Shown here piece by piece: positions 1 to 10,706 of a DNA stretch of 64,000 nucleotides. Source of the stretch: Armigeres subalbatus (Eukaryota > Arthropoda > Insecta > Diptera > Culicidae). Position 1 is the first letter of the stretch; every line of letters starts with the position of its first letter. The position numbers and the translations under genes were made by a program. The notes beneath the pieces are model-generated. The model saw nothing but the letters and a program-made list of their open reading frames with translations. It was not told the origin of the DNA and searched no databases. The stretch is taken from assembly GCF_024139115.2 (NCBI RefSeq), contig NC_085140.1, positions 464,569,401-464,633,400 on the forward strand, read 5' to 3'.

Positions 1-262
1 AATGCGAATCCATATAGGTGGCAATTTGTTGAAAACTAAGTGAAACACATATTCATAAACCCACTCTTATTTAACCTCACGTTGAGATTGAACAAGAGTA
101 GCCGAAGCCAAACGTCAAGGACGAGACACAGAGTACACTGTGGAAAAACGCATAATGCGAATCCATATAGGTAACATACACAAAGCACATTGTAAAAAAC
201 GCATAATGCAAATCCATATAGGTGGCAATTTGTTGAAAACTAATAAAAACACATATTCATAA
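1..262 (-). repeat. Tandem tail repeat of R (minus orientation)
   Basis: Reiterated units contain CACCTATATGGATTCGCATT and TTTTCAACAAATTG, with CACAGTGTACTCTGTG inverted motifs, reading on the minus strand. The same units form 20100-22930 on the plus strand. The stretch near 251-262 is the uninterrupted (empty) version of the site that holds the foldback MITE in copy 2. Confidence 0.8.
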
Positions 263-651
263 CCCTACTCTTATTTAACCTCACGATGAGGTTGAATAAG
301 AGTAGCCGATTATCTCGGAGAAGTAAAAAGTCAACTACGCCATAGCTCCGGTTAGCGCAGCGAGGGCTAAAATACTGTGAAGGGGGCCCTGGTGCTTCAC
401 AGGCTCCGTTTGCGGTTAGGTTCTTATTAGACCCCCCTAACCATTCATTCTTAGGCACGGTAAGCATAAAGCCGCATCACACCGAAAATTAGGGGTCACC
501 TGTATGGTGGACTTTTACCACTGGAACAGGCAATCCGTAATGTTATTCTTAGCCAGATAACCAGCTGCCGACACCACACGGCTATCTAGGCTGTTCGTGG
601 AGAGAAGTTGACATTGACTTTACGTCAACTCTCAATGTGTCCGAACAGCCG
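1..651 (-). mobile_element. Repeat R, copy 1 (LINE-like leader with tandem tail), cut by window start
   Basis: On the minus strand this starts at GGCTGTTCGG (about 650) and matches the plus-strand copy that starts at 19369, so the shared start is probably the true 5' end. The first ~60 bases can fold: GGCTGTTCGG near the start pairs with CGAACAGCC, and GAGAGTTGAC with GTCAACTTCTC. Then comes a leader containing a GGGGGGTCTAATAA-type stretch and AACGGAGCCTGTG, which resembles the leader of the LINE at 59260-60850. A 75-aa ORF (240-467) lies in the leader, but I do not think it is a gene. The element ends in a hairpin (about 268-306) and the tail repeat. It is antisense to the adjacent 18S fragment. 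Confidence 0.7.
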
Positions 652-653
652 TC

Positions 654-1139
654 CGGGAAAACTTACCAGGTCCGAACTTATTGAGGTAAGACAGATTAAT
701 AGCTCTTTCTCAAAATTAAGGGTAGTGGTGCATGGCCGTTCTTAGTTCGTGGAATGATTTGTCTGGTTAATTCAGATAACGAACGTGACTCAATCAAATT
801 AAATAGAACGCTATCAGCAGTCAGATGGCGATACCGCCTCCGGGCCGTTCGCGCTGGGAGACGGTGTAGTGTGACCTGATAATACGTCAACCCATCGCGG
901 TTGACTTCTGCTTAATAGGACAATTTGTGTTCAGCAAAATGAGATTGAGCGATAACAGGTCCGTGATGCCCTTAGATGTTCTGGGCTGCACGCGCGCTAC
1001 AATGTGAGCAGCAACGCGTACCCTTGCCCGAAAGGGCCGGGAAATCGCTCCAAATGCTCATTTAGTCGGGATTATGGATTGAAATGGTCCATATGAACCT
1101 GGAATTCCCAGTAAGTGCTGGTCATTAGCTAGCGTTGAT

Positions 1140-1183
<44 letters not shown>

Positions 1184-1272
1184 GGATTATTTAGTGAGGT
1201 CTTTGAAGGTGAACATTTGCTAGTCCCTCGGGATTACATTTGAATCGCTGAAGTTGACCGAACTTGATGATT

Positions 1273-1330
<58 letters not shown>
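654..1330 (+). rRNA. 18S rRNA, 3' fragment (5' part missing)
   Basis: The fragment begins at the conserved CGGGAAAACTTACC block and runs to the universal 3' terminus GGTGAACCTGCGGAAGGATCATTA (last base 1330). Universal blocks are visible in order: GGTGCATGGCCGTTCTTAG, CTGGGCTGCACGCGCGCTAC, TTGTACACACCGCCCGTCGC and GTCGTAACAAGGTTTCCGTAG. About two thirds of the gene, upstream, is absent and replaced by antisense repeat R. At least one normally invariant site differs (GTGACTC where GAGACTC is usual), so it is probably a non-functional rDNA relic rather than an active repeat unit. That is inference. Confidence 0.93.
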
Positions 1331-1486
1331 CTACCCCCCCACCGCCAAACAATGATGACGAGAGTTAAAGCGAGCGAGCGAGCGAGAGTAGTGTTGTTGT
1401 CTGTGGCGTACACGGCGAGCCCCCACCACCAGTGGGCTCCGTCCGGCCAGCAGAAACACAACAACCAAAAATCTGGTGCGTTACCC
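1331..1486 (+). other. ITS1-like sequence
   Basis: This directly follows the 18S 3' end, as ITS1 should. It is low-complexity (a C run, then GCGAGCGAGCGAGCGAGAG) and stops at the poly-T of the minus-strand LINE at 1487. No 5.8S is seen in the window. Confidence 0.6.
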
Positions 1487-1669
1487 TTTTTTTTTTCCAG
1501 TAGGGTGGGAATCTGCATCCAGACACCGGTGGGCTACCGGCGAACGGGGTTTAGCTATTGCCGACCCGCTAAAACCACCCTGTTCACAGACCCTGAGTCT
1601 CCCCGGAACAGCTTTTTAGGCATTACTTCTGGGAGGGGTCCGTGCTACTACGCACGCCCACATACTAGC

Positions 1670-1803
1670 TACCCACTAGCTTCAAATCACAACTAGCTAC
1701 CCACTAGTTCCTCTACCTCATAACTAGCTACCCACTAGTTCCGCTACTACTTAACCAACTACCCGCTGGTACCTCACCCTCGAGACTAGCTACCCACTAG
1801 TCG
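1670..1803 (-). repeat. 3' UTR minisatellite of LINE copy 1
   Basis: The motif CTAGCTACCCACTAG recurs five times at 25-40 bp spacing, with a degenerate member (CAACTACCCGCTGG). The mirror array is at 7886-8025. Its place just upstream of the tail suggests a structural or target-recognition role in the 3' UTR, which is inference. Confidence 0.8.
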
Positions 1804-1951
1804 GCGCTATCCGACTGCTGCTCGGCGCGCCAATTGCGCTGCAAGATGCTGGCAATCTGAGTGGTAGCGGCCGAGACCGCGTTCCACTTATCAACCTCTT
1901 GACACATCCTCTGGATAAGATTATCCGGAGTAGTGTCCCTCCCGCACACCT

Positions 1952-2533
1952 CTAGCATTCCGCTTCTAACATCGACGAAACGAGGACATACGAATAGTAC
2001 GTGCTCGGCAGTTTCGTCGACCCCTGGGCCCGGCAGACGGGAGAGTCCGTATGCCCAAACCTATGTAGGTACCACCTAAAGCAGCCATGGCCTGACAGGA
2101 ACTGTGTCAGATGGAAGTGAACTTCCCCATGCCTCCTATTAACCCATCTTGATACGCTAGGTATCAGCCGATGGGTCCACCTACCCTTAGAAGAGTTATC
2201 CCAGTCCCGTTGCCACTTGATAGTCGAAGTGACTCTAATGGCTTTACGGGCTCCTCTGGTTCCGCGCATGTCGAAACTCTCCTCGTCTTCCCGTATGACT
2301 AGTCCGATGGGTAACATACACGCAATCACACAAGCGGCATCCCGTGATACCGTGCGGTAGGCACTTATCACTCTGAGACACGCTAGCCTGTGTACACTCT
2401 CCAGCTTCTGCAGGTTACGTTCGACGCTAAGCGCCGAGGCCCAAGCTGGACCGCCGTATCTGAGGATAGATACTGCAACCCCAGCTAATAACCTGCGTCT
2501 GCTGGAGCGCACTCCCGAGCTATTGGACATCAT
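1952..2533 (-). pseudogene. LINE copy 1 ORF2, C-terminal part
   Basis: This 193-aa stretch follows the RT core. It includes the post-RT thumb region (SILRYGGPAWASAL, repeated in copy 2) and the region leading to the C-terminal zinc knuckle that copy 2 retains. In this copy the knuckle is out of frame, so the product would lack it. It overlaps the RT piece by about 14 bases in another frame, which marks a frameshift near 2525. Confidence 0.8.
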
Positions 2534-3386
2534 CCTGGATGTCTGTCGAAGCTCTCCTGCAGGCGTAATCTACGTGACTGCCGAAGTTCAGTCTATCGTC
2601 GATCAGCACCCCGAGGAGCTTCACCTCCCGCTTGGAAATGATCTCACAGTCGCCCACGCGAACCACTGCCTCCTGTACCGACTTACGGTTGTTAACAACA
2701 ACCAACTCTGTTTTGTGATGAGCTAGCCCCAGCTGCCTTGAGCTCATCCATTCCTCCACTACAGCGATCGCGTGGGCCGCCGTAAGTTCCACTTCCTCAA
2801 TCGACTCTCCGTAAACCTCCAGCGTTATGTCGTCGGCGAAGCCAACGATCTTAACACCTGGGGGGAACTTCAGTCTTAAAACACTGTCGTACATAGTGTT
2901 CCATAGCACCGGGCCCAGGATAGATCCCTGAGGGTCTCCTGCGGTGATAGAAGCACTACCTTCATCGGTCTCGTATAAGAGTACGCGATTCTGGAAATAG
3001 CTTTCCAAAATGTTGTACAGGCCCACCGGAATGCCCAACCGGAGTAACGAGAGCGCGATGGCATCCCAGCTTGCGCTGTTGAATGCGTTCTTGACGTCGA
3101 GCGTCACTATCGCACAGAATCGAGTTCCCCTCCGCTTGCGTTGTATCGCTACTTCCGCAGTTTTCACAACCGAGTTGATAGCATCCACCGTGGACCTACC
3201 CTTACGAAACCCAAACTGATTGCTTGACAGGCCGTTCGTACCTTCGGTGTACGGGGTAAGCCTGTTGAGGATAATCCTCTCAAGCAACTTCCCTGTGGTG
3301 TCCAGTAGGCAGATTGGTCTGTACGCCGATGGGTCACCTGGTGGTTTCCGGGCTTCGGCAACAGCACCAGCTTCTGTCTCTTCCAC
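2520..3386 (-). pseudogene. LINE copy 1 ORF2, reverse transcriptase core
   Basis: The 288-aa frame holds the LINE RT motifs in order: FRKGRSTVDAI, TLDVKNAFNSASW (catalytic Asp), GDPQGSILGP, and GFADDITLEV, whose FADD box keeps both metal-binding aspartates. It would copy the element RNA by target-primed reverse transcription. It is separated by frameshifts from the endonuclease part (near 3330) and from the C-terminus, so the chain is not continuous. Confidence 0.9.
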
Positions 3387-4386
3387 CTATCGAAACTGCG
3401 CTCGTCCAGGCATCTCTGCATGGCTGTCCTGAACATGTCCGGGTTAGCCATGATCGCTGCCTTCAGAGCGAGGTTTGGAACTCCGTCGGGCCCCGGAGCT
3501 TTGTTCGTGTCAAGGGTTCGGGCCACCGCAAGCAACTCTTCGTTCGTCACCGCTGCCACTTCAGCCACTTCAGCACTCGCGTTCTGCGGTGCTGGTTGTG
3601 GCCAAGGGCTTGTGGCATGGGACGGGAAGAGAACCTCGATAATGCGATTCAACCTTTCCGGCGACCGTTCGGGAGGCGCCAGCCCCCCTCTGGTCTTCGC
3701 CATTACTATCCTGTAGGCATCGCCCCAGGGATTAGCATTGGCGTTCAGGCATAGGTTGTCAAAACACTTCCTCTTACTGCTACTGATGGCCTTGTTAAGG
3801 GCCAACTTCGCAGCTTTGAACGTCAAGCGGCGTTCATCCCTCAACTGCTCAGAGCGAGCTCTCTGCATCCTTCGCCTAGCCCTAAGGCAGGTTGACCGAA
3901 GGTCTGCGATTGCTGCACTCCACCAGTATGCTGGAGGTCTACCGTTCCTCGGTGGTGCCCTCCTCTGCATACTGGCATCGCATGCACGTGACAGGACAGC
4001 TGTCAGTGCGTCCCCTGTAAGACTGTCGGTGTTACCCTCCAGTCCCAGCGCCGCGGTGAATACTTCGCTGTCGAAGCTTTGGGCCTTCCACCCACGGACC
4101 TGACGGGGATTTCTCAACCTCGACTGCTGCACACCACAGCTGATCACGTAGCGGATGGCTAGGTGGTCGCTGTGGGTGTAGCCTTCGTCGACCCTCCAGT
4201 TCAGTCCCCTGGCTAGGCTGGGGATACAGAACGTAACGTCAATGAACGACTCCACCCCGTTCCTACGGAACGTGCTGGTTGAGCCGTCATTGACTAACAC
4301 GACCTCCAACTTTGCTAGAGCCTCTAGCAAAGCTTGACCTCTCTGATTGGTGCAGCGGCTTCCCCACTCCACCGCCCAAGCATTGA
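3164..4386 (-). pseudogene. LINE copy 1 ORF2, endonuclease tail and linker to RT
   Basis: The frame starts within the AP-type endonuclease (NAWAVEWGS, where the element is truncated). It continues through FIDVTFCIPS and HSDHLAIRY, the conserved C-terminal endonuclease Ser-Asp-His, then an Arg-rich linker and the first RT motif region (NKAPGPDGVPNLALK). It then leaves frame near 3330. The catalytic N-terminal half of the endonuclease is absent because of the 5' truncation. Confidence 0.85.
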
Positions 4387-4389
4387 CGC

Positions 4390-4936
4390 TTGGTGCTGAA
4401 GCGTGGAGCAAAGGCGAGCGGTACCGCCTATAAGAGGTTGGCCCAGGAGGTCCTGGGTGAGGGAGTGGAAGTGAGGTCTCTGGGCACCGAGGTGACCCTC
4501 CGGTGTAAACAGCTGGATGAAGTCACCGAGGCAGAGGACCTCATTTCGTCTTTAAAGGTACAGTGCGATATAGAAGTCGAGCGGTCGTCTATTCGTCTTA
4601 GAGGTGGGCCTGGTAGCGGTAGCGGACGCCAAAAAGGTCCTGGCGGTCGGGAAACTGAAGGTTGGATGGTCAATATGCCCAGTAAGCATATTCCAGCCAC
4701 CTTTAGTCGAAAAGTGTTTTAGGTGCTTCGAATCTGGTCACAAGTCATGGGAGTGCAAGGGGCCGGATCGAAGTAACCTGTGTCGTCGTTGTGGAGAGGA
4801 GGGACATTTTGCGCAGGCCTGCGATAAAGCACCAAGGTGCCTTATCTGCGCTAGTAGGAAGCAAGCCCGTAACCATGTTATGGGTGGACCTACTTGTCCC
4901 TTCGGTGGTGGCAATAAGAAATCGCCGTGCGGGTAG
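4390..4936 (+). pseudogene. LINE copy 2 ORF1 (gag-like, CCHC knuckles), frameshifted
   Basis: The first part (4390-4722) resembles the region before the knuckles of R1-type ORF1. A frameshift at about 4610-4660 moves the true frame to 4604-4936, which contains CFRCFESGHKSWEC, CRRCGEEGHFAQAC and CLIC, that is, retroviral-type CCHC zinc knuckles. ORF1 proteins of this clade bind the element RNA. The N-terminal half is missing. The stop at 4934-4936 overlaps the start of ORF2, a common LINE arrangement. Confidence 0.85.
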
Positions 4937-5472
4937 CACAGCTGAATCTTAACCATTGTGCTACTGCCCAGCAGCTGCTGTGGCAGTCGGTCTCTGAGTC
5001 AGAGACCGACGTCGCTATTCTTGCAGATCCGTACCGTGTCCCTGTCAATAATGGAAACTGGGTCGCGGACGACTCCAAGATGGCGGCGATCTGCACAACG
5101 GGCCGGTTTCCGGTCCAAGAGGTCGTACACACACCTGTCGAAGGTGTCGCCATAGCTAAGATCAACGGGGTGTTCTATTGTAGCTGCTATGCCCCACCAC
5201 GGTGGCCAATAGAGCAATTCACCCGGATGGTCGATAGGCTATCGTCCGACCTTGTAGGTCGGAAGCCGGTTGTCATAGCGGGGGACTTCAATGCTTGGGC
5301 GGTGGAGTGGGGAAGCCGCTGCACCAATCAGAGAGGTCAAGCTTTGCTAGAGGCTCTAGCAAAGTTGGAGGTCGTGTTAGTCAATGACGGCTCAACCAGC
5401 ACGTTCCGTAGGAACGGGGTGGAGTCGTTCATTGACGTTACGTTCTGTAGCCCCAGCCTGGCCGGGGACTGA
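4927..5472 (+). pseudogene. LINE copy 2 ORF2, AP endonuclease domain
   Basis: The open frame begins at GTG 4927 overlapping the end of ORF1; a true ATG is not obvious. Seen in order are QLNLNHC (catalytic Asn region), ADPYRV, GDFNAWAVEWGS and SFIDVTFC. The domain nicks the target DNA for reverse transcription. A 1-base deletion relative to copy 1 at about 5462 ends the frame, and the protein resumes at 5526 in another frame. Confidence 0.85.
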
Positions 5473-5525
5473 ACTGGAGGGTCGACGAAGGCTACACCCA
5501 CAGCGACCACCTAGCCATCCGCTAC

Positions 5526-6745
5526 GTGATCAGCTGTGGTGTGCAGCAGTCGAGGTTGAGAAATCCCCGTCAGGTCCGTGGGTGGAAGGCCCAAAGCTTC
5601 GACAGCGAAGTATTCACCGCGGCGCTGGGACTGGAGGGTAACACCGACAGTCTTACAGGGGACGCACTGACAGCTGTCCTGTCACGTGCATGCGATGCCA
5701 GTATGCAGAGGAGGGCACCACCGAGGAACGGTAGACCTCCAGCATACTGGTGGAGTGCAGCAATTGCAGACCTTCGGTCAACCTGCCTTAGGGCTAGGCG
5801 AAGGATGCAGAGAGCTCGCTCTGAGCAGTTGAGGGATGAACGCCGCTTGACGTTCAAAGCTGCGAAGTTGGCCCTTAACAAGGCCATCAGTAGCAGTAAG
5901 AGGAAGTGTTTTGACAACCTATGCCTGAACGCCAATGCTAATCCCTGGGGCGATGCCTACAGGATAGTAATGGCGAAGACCAGAGGGGGGCTGGCGCCTC
6001 CCGAACGGTCGCCGGAAAGGTTGAATCGCATTATCGAGGTTCTCTTCCCGTCCCATGCCACAAGCCCTTGGCCACAACCAGCACCGCAGAACGCGAGTGC
6101 TGAAGTGGCTGAAGTGGCAGCGGTGACGAACGAAGAGTTGCTTGCGGTGGCCTGAACCCTTGACACGAACAAAGCTCCGGGGCCCGACGGAGTTCCAAAC
6201 CTCGCTCTGAAGGCAGCGATCATGGCTAACCCGGACATGTTCAGGACAGCCATGCAGAGATGCCTGGACGAGCGCAGTTTCCCCGATAGGTGGAAGAGAC
6301 AGAAGCTGGTGCTGTTGCCGAAGCCGGGAAACCAACAGGTGACCCATCGTCGTATAGACCAATCTGCCTACTGGACACCACAGGGAAGTTGCTTGAGAGG
6401 ATTATCCGCAACAGGCTTACCCCTTACACCGAAGGTACGAACGGCCTGTCAAGCAATCAGTTTGGGTTTCGTAAGGGTAGGTCCACGGTGGATGCTATCA
6501 ACTCGGTTGTGAAAACTGCGGAAGTAGCGATACAACGCAAGCGGAGGGGAACTCGATTCTGTGCGATAGTGACGCTCGACGTCAAGAACGCATTCAACAG
6601 CGCAAGCTGGGATGCCATCGCGCTCTCGTTACTCCGGTTGGGCATTCCGGTGGGCCTGTACAACATTTTGGAAAGCTATTTCCAGAATCGCGTACTCTTA
6701 TACGAGACCGATGAAGGGAGGGTAGTGCTTCTATCACCGCAGTAG
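5526..6745 (+). pseudogene. LINE copy 2 ORF2, linker and RT N-terminal half
   Basis: The segment 5526-6155 matches the linker of copy 1 and ends at an in-frame TGA where copy 1 has CGA (about 6154), a nonsense mutation private to this copy. RT resumes in 6290-6745 with FRKGRSTVDA and TLDVKNAFNSAS, then shifts frame around 6720 before the GDPQG motif. Confidence 0.85.
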
Positions 6746-7896
6746 TCCCTCAGGGATCTATCCTAGGCCAGGTGCTATGGAACACTATGTACGATAGTGT
6801 TTTAAGACTGAAGTTCCCCAGGTGTTAAGATCGTTGGCTTCGCCGACGACATAACGCTGGAGGTTTACGGAGAGTCGATTGAGGAAGTGGAACTTACGGC
6901 GGCCCACGCGATCGCTGTAGTGGAGGAATGGATGAGCTCAAGGCAGCTGGGGCTAGCTCATCACAAAACAGAGTTGGTTGTTGTTAACAACCGTAAGTCG
7001 GTACAGGAGGCAGTGGTTCGCGTGGGCGACTGTGAGATCATTTCAAGCGGGAGGTGAAGTTCTCGGGTGCTGATCGACGATAGACTGAACTTCGGCAGTC
7101 ACATAGATTACGCCTGCAAGAGAACTTCGACAGCTATTGCGGCATTATCCAGGATGATGTCCAATAGCTCAGAGGTGCGCTCCAGTAGACGCAGGTTATT
7201 AGCTGGGGTTGCAGTATCTATCCTGAGATACGGCGGCCCAGCTTGGGCCTCGGCGCTTAGCGTCGAACGTAACCTGCAGAAGCTGGAGAGTGTACACAGG
7301 CTAGACCTCAGAGTGATAATTGCCTACCGCACGGTATCACGGGATGCAGCTTGTGTGATTGCGTGAATGTTACCCATTGGACTAGTCATACGGGAAGACG
7401 AGGAGAGTTTCGACATGCGTGGAACCAGAGGAGCCCGTAAAGCCATTAGAGTCACTTCGACTATCAAGTGGCAACGGACTGGGATAACTCTTCTAAGGGT
7501 AGGTGGACCCATCGGCTGATACCTAGCGTATCAAGATGTGTTAATAGGAGGCATGGGGAAGTTCACTTCCATCTGACACAGTTCCTGTCAGGCCATGGCT
7601 GCTTTAGGTGGTACCTACATAGGTTTGGGCATACGGACTCTCCCGTCTGCCCGGACTGTCCAGGGGTCGACGAAACTGCCGAGCACGTACTATTCGTATG
7701 TCCTCGTTTCGTCGATGTTAGAAGCGGAATGCTAGAGGTGTGCGGAGGGACACTACTCCGGATAATCTTATCCAGAGGATGTGTCAAGAGGTTGATAAGT
7801 GGAACGCGGTCTCGGCCGCTACCACTCAGATTGCCAGCATCTTGCAGCGCAATTGGCGCGCCGAGCAGCAGTCGGATAGCGCCGACCAGTGGGTAG
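6746..7896 (+). pseudogene. LINE copy 2 ORF2, RT C-terminal half and CCHC end
   Basis: The FADD region lies near 6838-6870 in a short broken frame. 7067-7366 covers the post-RT region. 7468-7896 ends with CPDCPGVDETAEHVLFVCPRF-like spacing, the C-terminal CCHC of R1-clade ORF2. Indels near 6820, 7050, 7310 and 7470 break the chain. Confidence 0.8.
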
Positions 7897-8025
7897 CTAG
7901 TCTCGAGGGTGAGGTACCAGCGGGTAGTTGGTTAAGTAGTAGCGGAACCAGTGGGTAGCTAGTTATGAGGTAGAGGAACCAGTGGGTAGCTAGTTGTGAT
8001 TTGAAGCTAGTGGGTAGCTAGTATG
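7886..8025 (+). repeat. 3' UTR minisatellite of LINE copy 2
   Basis: CTAGTGGGTAGCTAG-type units repeat about five times before the terminal 3' UTR and poly-A. It is the mirror of 1670-1803. Confidence 0.8.
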
Positions 8026-8212
8026 TGGGCGTGCGTAGTAGCACGGACCCCTCCCAGAAGTAATGCCTAAAAAGCTGTTCCGGGGAGACTCAGGGTCTGT
8101 GAACAGGGTGGTTTTAGCGGGTCGGCAATAGCTAAACCCCGTTCGCCGGTAGCCCACCGGTGTCTGGATGCAGATTCCCACCCTACTGGAAAAAAAAAAA
8201 AAAAAAAAAAAA

Positions 8213-10704
8213 GCACCCCACGTTGAGTAGGGAATCCTATTCAACGGGATAATTAGGCCAACTTTTATACCATAAGAATAGTCATTTCTGCTTACCTAAG
8301 CTAGATTGGGATGGTACTAACCAGTGGTGCAATTTATCAACAATGCCTGCTGAGTGTAATTCTTTTGTTTTGTTTTTTTCTCTGCTCCTCTTTGCCTATG
8401 ACAGTACCTTTCAGTCAGCAAGGCAAAGCAGGAGTAGCTTAGCGAACTCGGTTTGGCAACAGCGGGCTGAAGCTGATGATCGTTCGGCACAAATTTCCTG
8501 TCATTGTCTTTCAAGTGATAGTATTCACCCATGCATTTATATAGAGCCGTCGCATTCACGCAGCAGCGAGTGAACTGAATGGACTGTCACTACGGGCTGC
8601 GTGTGCAATGAGAAGAGAGGTCTTTTGTTTACTTTATCTTTGATTGTTGTTGCTAATCATTTTCAGTTTTCACTGCTAGGAAGTGAGTGTGAAGAGGAAA
8701 TGGTATCAATATCCAACAAATTTCAGTCACTGAGACTGAGAATTCGCACCACTGGTACTAACCAAGCCCGGTCCCTAAGGGAGCACACGCGCTTTAACAG
8801 TATTCCAAAGGCAATTCTAAAAAGTTACATGTTTAGGAATAAGTTTCTCTCTCGAATTCGATACCACTTACTATAATACCACTGTTTAGCAAGTTTTAGG
8901 AAAACTTTTTTTTCAAGTTTTAGGATAACTTTTCGTTAATATCCGATAATTGCTGAATACAATTCAAACTGTGGCGTCACTAGACGATTTTAGGTGCACG
9001 TTGTATGTCTACCTCAAACTAGATACTCTGCTCAAATGGCGCAATAATCTGATATGGGATTCTATTGTACCCCATAGGTATAGAATTTCCAATCATTGTT
9101 TGGGCTAATGGAAAATGTACTCGTGTGTTTCCCAGTTACAAAAGATCCCCTTCTTAAAATTTGGCTAAATACATTCGATTGCTCAGTGCAAGCCATATCG
9201 CTACAGCCCCATCGGATGAACACAAAATCGGTTGCAGTCGTTTGGTAGAGTAGAAGGAGTGAACGTATATGAGTGGAGCTCAATACCTATATGCGAAAAT
9301 TACACCGTCAGCGTTACCCTAGTATCTGATAGGTGGCAGCACAAGTATGCCGAAAGCTCATGTTGTATTTTATTTTTTGAATGGACAGTGAGCAAATTAT
9401 AATAGGGTGGTAAAATCAATCGTTACAATTGTTCTCCTTACCTTGTATACCAGTTTCGTGAATCAAAAGCGCCGGATAGCTCTCTTACCCGCGGTGTGAT
9501 GAGAACGTTCTCTGCTTTTCGTCGACTCCTCTCTTATTATTATTTCTATGTTTTATACGCTCCGTTCTCTTTCTCTGCTTTTCGCTTTCACTTGGATGAA
9601 TCAACTCCCACTCTCTTTTTTTTCTCTTCAATGTAATGTACTTTTCCTCGACGTTAATTCTCTTCTAACATCCAGCAATTCGATAACCTTTGACTGGAAC
9701 TCACTCTCACTAACTGCTCGAATTCAATTCACTTTATCGAATTACTTTAGCGATCAGCACTCTTGCCTATGCTCAGCTGATATAATTATAATTTTATAGT
9801 AGTGAACGAACTACTTTCAAAACACCTTTAATTTTCACGAGAAAGGATAAAATACGCTGTTCATAGTTTATTATTCATGCAAGTCCGTTTGTAGGACAAT
9901 GTGATGAAGCCTTTTGTCACAATTGAACCCAATTGTCTCTTCAAAATGGCTGCCCACTAATCACTTTATCACCACACCACTTGGAAGGATGAGCATGGAA
10001 TTATTATAATATCACGGTTTTAGATTCAATATCGTAGCTCAAAAATTTTGTAGCGCGAATTAGTTAATTATATAATCTTTTTCTCGTCGCCAGTTGAAAA
10101 ATACCTTTCGGAATCACGAACAACCTTAATTAAATTACGACCGTTTGGTTTCATGTGTAAATCAGAACTGATCTCTTTATTCGTTTCATATTACATCTCT
10201 CAGAGTACTCATTGAGTTCTTCGACAGTAACACTACAATGTGGTAGGACTTAACTTAAAGTTCGAAAGGACGGATACTATAGAAGCATCAATGAAACCCC
10301 TCTTTTTCCCCTTCCAATGTATGACACACAACAAACGCAAACACCACCATGGCCACGAGCGTACGAACCAGCAGTTAATCGTGTCCTTATCGAGTGCAAT
10401 TTCTTTTTCCAACGATGAAACTTACAACTGTGTTGGTGCGAATGCTCCGATAAAGTATAATGGCAATAAACATCATCGAGTCAGCTCTAAACTTAAAAGC
10501 GTGTACGTTGTTCGTCGATTAATTTTCTTGTTCAACACGTTCCACATTGCATGCAATATTTGTGACAGATATATGATGCGAAAATCACTGTACAGCATAA
10601 AATCATATATCTGTCACCCAGAATCACGGTGGTATTACCCAAGCAATGATGATTCTACGCTGATACGTACCCTGCTCTGCGCCCGTTGTATACAACGTTA
10701 CAGG
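8213..10704. other. No recognised gene
   Basis: AT-rich sequence with only short, unconvincing ORFs (the longest is 155 aa at 10240-10707, low complexity and without a recognisable motif). I see no LINE, LTR or RNA gene signature. Confidence 0.5.
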
Positions 10705-10706
10705 TA

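Larger units (their letters stand above)
1487..4386 (-). mobile_element. R1-clade LINE, copy 1, 5'-truncated, inserted beside rDNA
   Basis: The poly-T at 1487-1496 is the poly-A tail of a minus-strand LINE. Moving up, there is a 3' UTR with a short tandem repeat, then ORF2 pieces. The element is cut at 4386 inside the endonuclease domain, where it meets copy 2 head to head. Sequence identity with 5283-8190 is very high. Differences include single-base indels and a nonsense change present only in copy 2, so the two arms are not one molecule read twice. R1-clade assignment rests on the GDFNAWA-type endonuclease motif, the RT and the C-terminal CCHC. Confidence 0.85.
4387..8212 (+). mobile_element. 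R1-clade LINE, copy 2, with ORF1 remnant and poly-A
   Basis: This plus-strand copy is longer than copy 1. It has an ORF1 fragment, ORF2, the same 3' UTR minisatellite and a 23-base poly-A (8190-8212). It starts abruptly at the head-to-head junction (4386/4387) inside ORF1, so it is also 5'-truncated. Several indels and one stop (about 6154) inactivate it. Confidence 0.87.

Noticed and set aside
240..467. 75-aa ORF in repeat R (also at 19553-19792)
   Set aside because: It falls in the leader with differing ends in the two copies; its homologous LINE leader is non-coding there.
1352..1696. 114-aa plus-strand ORF after 18S
   Set aside because: It spans ITS1 and the antisense LINE 3' UTR; no protein motif.
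1487..8212. Palindrome as a hairpin-read or assembly artefact
   Set aside because: Arms differ by a nonsense substitution, indels and 5' extent, which a folded read would not give.
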